Assembly: GCF_021917145.1 (NCBI RefSeq)
Contig: NC_061077.1
Location: forward strand, 11,662,816-11,726,815
Direction: 5' to 3'
Length of the DNA stretch: 64,000 nucleotides
Source: Hypomesus transpacificus
Taxonomy: Eukaryota > Chordata > Actinopteri > Osmeriformes > Osmeridae
A model generated the notes under the pieces. It was not told the DNA's origin. It was given only the letters and a program-made list of their open reading frames with translations, and ran no database searches. The position numbers were made by a program, and so were the translations under genes. Of this stretch, positions 38,612-64,000 are shown one piece after another; position 1 is the stretch's first letter; each line of letters begins with the position of its first letter.

Positions 38612-40717
38612 ACCCTCTGTCACCCTCTCACTTTCTAATCCTTCTCGTTGTTGTGTAACAGGAAGCCACGTTGTTTTGTCACAAACTGCAGTTGTCCTAG
38701 ATCAAACACACTCAATCTGGACATCTCCCTTCCCTCACTGCATCCTCTAATGGAGGGGTGACATTTGAGGTAACTCAAATGCAGACTCAACCTACTTAGT
38801 CTTGGAAAGGCCCACTGCTGTGGTACAGTAATACATCCCTTCTGAAGAAAAAGAAGAAAAATGAATCATTTCCTCGCTAATTGGGATTTTTTTTTCTCAA
38901 ATAAAGAAAGACTGTCTTTGTTTATCCACACTGAAGGGCATCTGATTTTCCAGAAACTCTCACGTATGCCGAACCTGTGAGCGAAGAGGTGTGAGAAAAA
39001 GTTTGCAAGAAAACAGATCAAGTTCTTATCAAGTCATAAGTTATGTTGGTGATGCTCAGGTTAATAAGCCAGTTTCATGGGCTCACGGCCTAGCTAACTC
39101 ATGACCAGCAGAGAGAGAGCCAACTCGTCTGTAGTGGGGGAGAAGGAAGACAGAAAAACTAACTAAGCTAACAGCAGAGCAGTCCCCTCTGTTTGACCTA
39201 GCATGCCTTCTGAAACCTTATTGAATTCATCCAGCCTAGATTGAATTCCCCGGTAGGAGAATCTTCATTAACGGTGGTGAGTGTGTCACCGTTGTGGTAC
39301 CATTTCAGGATTATACCAGATTTAGGCCTAGACATGAGAGGACTAGAGATGCGATACCAGACCAGGAAGACAATGCAATCTTTCTCTCATCATGGCTCCT
39401 GAGTAATTAGCCTGTACTGTTAAGTATGTCCAACTATGCTCTTGTGGGATGCTATCACCTCATGAGTCGACTTGAACTTGTGTTTTATCTTGATCAATTA
39501 ATCTAATTAGTCATTTTTCTCTTGCGATGAGCTGTGCTGAGCTTGTGGCTTGGTCTTTCCCGTTGAGAGGTGACTATGGACCTCTGGGAAATCCATAATT
39601 GTTCCTCCGAGGCAGCGATGCCTGCTAGCCTGATATAGCTGGAAGGTATCAGCTGGCTAGCCTGATATAGCTGGAAGTTATCAGATTGAATTAGATAGAG
39701 GGGATTACAGTCAGATCACTGCACAGCAGAAGCTCTTCCCCGGGAAATAGATTTGGCTTCTCTGTCTCTTTCGCCGTCTCCTTCGATGTTTGTCTCTGTC
39801 TGTCAAACGCCTACAAAACAACATGGTTGCCTCTAGCTATACGGTTCAAGAACGTGTAGTCTCGTTGGCAGTTATATCTTAAAGATTGCTTACGGCTTTG
39901 TTTTGGCCGTTGTCTGGTTGGAACGGTTGCTGTTCCCATCTCAGTCCACCAGGAGGCGACGTTGGAAGTAGAGCCAGGTCGGATCAGCTCATCCTTTTGA
40001 GCGCCACCAAAATCCTAATAACCCATCACTGAGCTGGGTATGACGTGTCCTTCCACAGTCGACTCTAATCCCCACCTTGTCTAAAAATACGCTGTTGGCT
40101 CCTGCCCAACAGAAATGGCCTGTATGCGTGATGAACATGAACCAGAGGAACAAACAGAGCCTGTGATGTCACTGAGAAGACAGGCTTCCTCTGTTAAGTC
40201 TGTTTTCTACAGGCCAGCCTAGTCGAGTGGTAGTCGACTGTCATCTCTCTCTCTCAGACAGAAGAGAAGGTGAAGAGAAGAAGTAGGTAGAGAAAAAGAG
40301 AGGTAGAGAGAGAGAGAAGGAGAGAGAGAGGGCAGAGTTCAATATTCCTCATCATCCTCCATCTGTCTCCCTTTATTGTGTCTGTCATGGGCAGACACAA
40401 TATTATCCTCCTCCCATCCCATCCTCCATTCTTCTATCACTCCATTCTGGTCTAGATAGTGGATACACACCTGTTAATCCAGGTTCGGATGTGTGTGTGA
40501 TGGTGATGACTGTGTGTGTGTGTGTGTGTGGGAGCGTGCGTACGCCCCTGTCATGTACATAACCGTGTGTACACCCTCCCCTATCACTGTGTGTACCTCG
40601 TCCAACCTCCACCACACACACTCTCTGCCCCCCGCCCCCCCCATGACCCTGTGTGTGTGTGTGCGCGCCCCCTCGCCCCCCCCCCCCCCCCCTTACCCCA
40701 GGGCACCGCGTAGCTAA

Positions 40718-59887
<19,170 letters not shown>

Positions 59888-60881
59888 CCCCAACCCTCCG
59901 CTACCCCTCCCCCTCCCCCCGTCACCATCCACCCCCTCCAGCCCCCCTCCCCCCCCCCCGAAACACTAACTCCCTAACACTAAAGCTGACTGAGCACCGA
60001 GAGACCTGCCCGTCGCCCCCTAGTGGAGCAGGAGGAGAATGGAGGGGGTTCTTCTGTGTCACTGGTTGCTTGAGGAGACTTGTTGTTGACTTGACGTGTT
60101 GTGGCCGGGTTAGGCGGGGGGGTAGACGCAGCTTATGAGGAATGCACTTTTAGTACACCGTACACACACATACACACACACATATACATACACACACACA
60201 CACAAACACATCTAACGTCTGGCGGCAACGCACGCACACCACATATAAGCAGCATGTCGTTTTGTGTTTCCTTCACACACACTGCCCAAACCTCCTATAT
60301 CTAAACACACACAGACACTCTCTTTGTGGTCCCCTGCTATCGCCCTGTTCCCATTGGCTCGCCGTGGGACGTGGGTTTTTTTCTGAGGGGTCAAAGGTCA
60401 GAATGATCCGCTGGGATGCGAGGAGGGACCTACAAACGACCTCTAATTTCTGACTGGTCGGTCAGATGTCAGGTGATGCCCGCAGCGCCCAATCCCTGGC
60501 TCTCACTTCACCCAGCCCTCTTTAAAAAGAACATTGTTTACCTGTGAAGTGTGTTTGTGTGTGCGTGAAGCACGAGAGTGTGTGCGTATCACAAGCACCT
60601 CTACATTCCAATCAGGTTGTCAGGGTAACCTGTGAAAATTTTGCATACTCACCCAACCAATGGCAACCCCTGTCTTATAGTAGACTACTGCTTTCTTTAT
60701 CTTAGATCGTGATCAAAGGGAGATTGCTTTAAATGTGTGTGTGTGTGTTGCCATGTGAGGCAGGGAATTAGAAAGTACTGTAATTTAAGAAAAAATAAAA
60801 AAAGTTTCTGATTCATTTGCAAACAGATGTACTAACAACCAGACAGGCCACCTGTTGAAGGGTGTGTGTGTGAATGCGAGA

Positions 60882-60912
<31 letters not shown>

Positions 60913-62250
60913 AGAGTGTGTGTGTGTGTGTTTATTTGTTCTGAGCCATGTCAGTGGTATGCTGCTGAGGTGTGTGTGTGTGTTAGATGGTTAGCTACCA
61001 TCTATTCAACCTTGAAGGCGGAGTGTATACATGTTAAGAATAAAGGGAAAAAAAAACCTCAAGGTTGAGTTAATCTGTGTACTCCTGTTACTGGGGGGAA
61101 AATACTTTTTTCTTTCAAAACTATTACTGTTGCTACTACTTTTTAGTATTGACATCTGCATAATCAAGTAGCTTTTTACAGCCTGAGATGAACCCCAAGT
61201 CCAAACTGGAAATATTGCACCTGTTATTTCCTCCCCCAAGTGAATGGAATGAAAAGACGCTAACGGCGGTGGTGGGATGGTTGAGCTGTACTGTTGATGG
61301 TGTCTCTAAGACTTCCCTCTTTCTGCTGGTTCATGCTTTGTGAGAAATGTGTCTTGTGTTTAATTACGGACAGGATTTTTGTCCTCTCTCTCTCGAGCAC
61401 CGCCACCCCCCCCCCCCCCCCTCCTTGCTCCATTCTCTCAAGTGTTATTTTAAGAGGGTTGGGGGAAACAAACATTCCCCCCCCCTGGATAAACCGCATG
61501 CTCTTTAATTACCGAACCAACAAAAAAAACGACTTTTAAACAGCAACTATTTCTAACACTCCATTAGTCATTCTCAAAAGCATGGGCTGTCTCAGCTCAG
61601 GTTGCTGGGGCCTGTTACAGGAGACTCAGTTGTGCATTGCAGTGTATTGGACACTTATGAGTTACCACGTGTCTGAACAGACATGTGATGAAACAACACT
61701 GTTTCACGCTGTCCCAGCTGACGTCTGCGGAGATATGACCAGGCGACGCGTCCCCATTTGACTAGTCATGTGGATAGTCACCGTGGCGACTGAATCTGAA
61801 GTGGCGGTTGGTTTGGGTTTGGGCTCTATAACAAACTAATATTTTTTTGTTTATTTTTTTTACACCACAGGAGTGAGTCATCTGACTTGTGCACCCCACT
61901 CTGTCAAACTCCCCCCCCCCCCCCGCCCCCTCCTCTTCCTCGTACCGGCTGAGGTGTGTGTGTGAGAAGATGTGGTCGGCATCACTGTTTCCGCGTTGGC
62001 CTATCTCTTTTCAATGACTTCCCTGCTGTCACCACGGCAACCAAGGCATTTATGTTTCCCTGTGGTGTTGCATCACACTGTAGTGTTACACACATCTCAA
62101 TGTCCCCCCCCCCCTTCCTTTTTTAATTTATGGCTAGTGTTTAGAGTTGTACATGATGAAGAATTTTATGTATGATTATTACATTGATGGGGTTTGATTG
62201 TACATTTAAAACAAAATATGTAAAGATTAAACATTTTGTTTTAAATAAAA
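59888..62250. other. clcn3 3' UTR
   Basis: Non-coding sequence after the last clcn3 exon with CA/TG tracts (60165-60310, 60735-60750, 60870-60930) and poly-C runs (61400, 61913, 62105). Possible poly(A) hexamers are at 60794, 61039 and 62244. The last is followed by a change to unrelated sequence and is preferred. Confidence 0.6.
62244..62249 (+). terminator. clcn3 distal poly(A) signal candidate
   Basis: AATAAA within ttttaaataaaaaaatg after an A/T-rich stretch, about 2.4 kb past the stop codons. Confidence 0.5.
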
Positions 62251-62394
62251 AAATGTTGAAGTTGCCTTGACTTATAATTCATACTGTGGTTATTCATATT
62301 CAGATTATTTACCTGTCACAAAACTCGACGAGTCACCTGTGGAGGTGAGGAAATGGGTGTAATAACTTATCGTGTATTTTGAGGGAACTATTCC

Positions 62395-62792
62395 TTTAAA
62401 GATCCCATGACATGCTGTTTTTGGATACTTTTATATAGGCCTTAGTGGTCCCCTAATACTGTATCTGAAGTCTCTTTCCCTAAATTCAGCCTTGGTGCTC
62501 GAGGAAAAACCAAAGTCGTGCACGCATGGTTGTAGCTCATTTTCTCATTGGTGGGCCAAATTCTCTGTGGGGCAAAGCAGAGAAAGGGGAGGTAACCTTC
62601 CTCCTTGTGACCTCCCAAGGAGAGGATTTTCACAACCGAGCGTTTGAGCTTTGATGTTCTCAAAGGCGGAGAAGAATACCCAGGTCTTGGTTTACACCTA
62701 TCAAAATGTCTATCCACTTGGGGACCAAAGGCAGGCATATTAATGTTAAATAACCTCCTAAAGTGAAGTTTTCATGTCAGGGGACCTTTAAA
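62395..62792. mobile_element. Non-autonomous DNA transposon with TTTAAA-type ends
   Basis: Inverted ends tttaaagatcccatgacatg and (reverse complement of the right end) tttaaaggtcccctgacatg match at 18 of 20 positions. They flank about 360 bp with no transposase. The TTAA inside each end would fit a piggyBac-type target site, but this is inference. Confidence 0.65.
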
Positions 62793-64000
62793 GCTCGAGT
62801 CTGTGTTACATTCTAACTGTTGTCAGAGAATCAAGTACAGTGACTTGGCACACTAGATGGTGAACCTTTGTGGTGGGTGGGGAGGCCAGGGGGGGGGAGG
62901 CCAGGGGTAGGGGTGGCGTGGCGGCACTTTGCCACCCAGACTTCCAGCACAGACTTGTCTTTGTGAAGCAAGTTCCCGTAGGAGTTCAAAGCAGCACGAA
63001 GAGCCCAGAAGCTAGCTCTCTCTTTGGAGTAAGCCTCGGTCGACCACTTAAGCCCCTCCTTCCCTCCCTCCTTCCCCCCGGTCAGGACAGGGTTAGCACT
63101 TAAACTGGGCCCCCGTTAATGTCAGACTACTGCTCCTGGCTGCCATTGGAGGTAGAACAGGATGGGATAAATGCAGAGCAAGGATTTATTTGACAGATGC
63201 TTCCTGCTTGTGTGTCCTGGTGTCTCTGCTCCTTGGCTGTGTGTATCAGTGCTGTGTATCACCTTTATTCTCTTATCATGCTACATGCACCAGTGGTCAC
63301 ATTGCCTAACCTGGTTGAGGGTTCACATACTGCAGCTCACAGAGTTCCGGCAGGTTTAGTTAAGTCACATTTAAGACGTTTTTTAGACATTTTAAGACCA
63401 TCAAGATTGAAATTTAAGACCTACACAACGCATTACCAAAAAAAAAGCATTAATTTAATTTACAGATAAAGCAATCACATTAGTAACCTAATTTTATTTT
63501 ATAAAGGCAATTACACTGTCTTGTACAATGTACTTTTGCCAGAACACTGTGGCTCAGTGGGTAAGCATGCGTAGCATCGAGTCTACCGCGGAACACAGTA
63601 CCCCTGTTTCAAAACTCGCCCAAACCAATTGATACTTAACTGATATCAGTTAAATTAATTAATATATATGTTGCAAATTATACAATGATAATCGGGAAGG
63701 GCCATCTTCTTCACCAGGGCATAAAGTAATATTTACGATTACAGGTGAGAACAATATATAAATGTCTCAACCCCCCCCCGACCTGATGCTTTCACCTCTT
63801 TTGGGGGGGTCCATGTCTTAATTAGAACCCTGGACTCTAGAGCTCAGCTTTGTAGGCTACGACTCAATACTTTTTTGCTACTTTTTGGCTCTTGTGTCAT
63901 TCTGCTGCTAATAGGAAATTTCGAATCTAGACCAGCCACAGTAGCTATGGTAACAAGATGGCCTCCTTTGTTCTAGAACAGCAGAAGCTGGCAGTGTGAT
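62793..64000. other. Right-end intergenic region, no gene seen
   Basis: Unassigned sequence. Repetitive taagac/tttaagac phrases at 63366-63425 and a tRNA-like ctcagtgggtaagca at 63551 suggest degraded mobile-element remnants. Confidence 0.5.

Larger units (their letters stand above)
35900..40717. other. nit1-clcn3 intergenic region and clcn3 5' region
   Basis: No credible protein-coding exon. Contains the nit1 3' UTR, a possible clcn3 promoter (36680-37017), a CT microsatellite, and GA and TG tracts near 40260-40330 and 40490-40530. A splice acceptor-like ttaccccag lies just before the clcn3 ATG, implying upstream non-coding exon(s) somewhere in this stretch. Confidence 0.6.

Noticed and set aside
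63541-63640. Possible degraded tRNA-derived element (ctcagtgggtaagca)
   Set aside because: Only an A-box-like stretch; no B box, tail or boundaries could be defined.

Overview
This is nuclear DNA from a ray-finned fish. The genes have short exons with GT/AG introns, long CA/TG, CT/GA and poly-C tracts are abundant, SINE and LINE tails of teleost type occur, and the coding sequences match vertebrate families. One gene looks like six7, a Six3/6-related homeobox gene described from teleosts. I see no bacterial or viral genes and no CRISPR array. Exon borders were read by hand from splice sites, reading phase and family knowledge.

Layout, left to right. (1) 92-2105, minus: the first three coding exons of sulf2 (extracellular heparan 6-O-endosulfatase); the rest lies beyond the left edge. 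(2) 2162-7588: low-complexity DNA, a 100-N assembly gap (3943-4042), and a 1.33-kb direct duplication of the actr2 3' end (4043-5369 and 6323-7649, one mismatch seen). (3) 7589-11717, minus: complete nine-exon actr2 (ARP2, 394 aa). (4) 13922-16174, minus: three-exon SIX homeobox gene, probably six7 (262 aa). (5) 16175-29036: 12.9 kb with no convincing gene, holding microsatellites, a polypyrimidine tract, a LINE 3' fragment and a tRNA-derived SINE. (6) 29037-30504, minus: two-exon b4gat1 (430 aa). (7) 31088-31169, plus: tRNA-Ser(GCT). (8) 31947-33886, minus: pfdn2 (160 aa), head-to-head with (9) nit1, 34173-35899, plus (319 aa); their start codons are 286 bp apart. (10) 40718-59887, plus: clcn3, the ClC-3 Cl-/H+ exchanger, with two alternative first coding exons and a 76-bp alternative exon that makes the last exon read in a second frame (ClC-3A and ClC-3B C-termini). 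(11) 59888-64000: clcn3 3' UTR, a terminal-inverted-repeat element and unassigned DNA.

The genes are unrelated housekeeping or developmental genes, not a pathway. sulf2 and b4gat1 both act on glycans but in different compartments. The pfdn2/nit1 divergent pair is a likely shared bidirectional promoter, and I recall the same pairing in mammals. I did not find a new biological system. The most unusual features concern tandem repeats and splicing: a 45-bp array that has copied the clcn3 exon 3 splice donor in frame, the conserved dual-frame last exon of clcn3 with an apparently lost PDZ ligand, a roughly 55-bp direct duplication flanking a SINE/LINE tail inside pfdn2, and the partial actr2 duplication touching the assembly gap.
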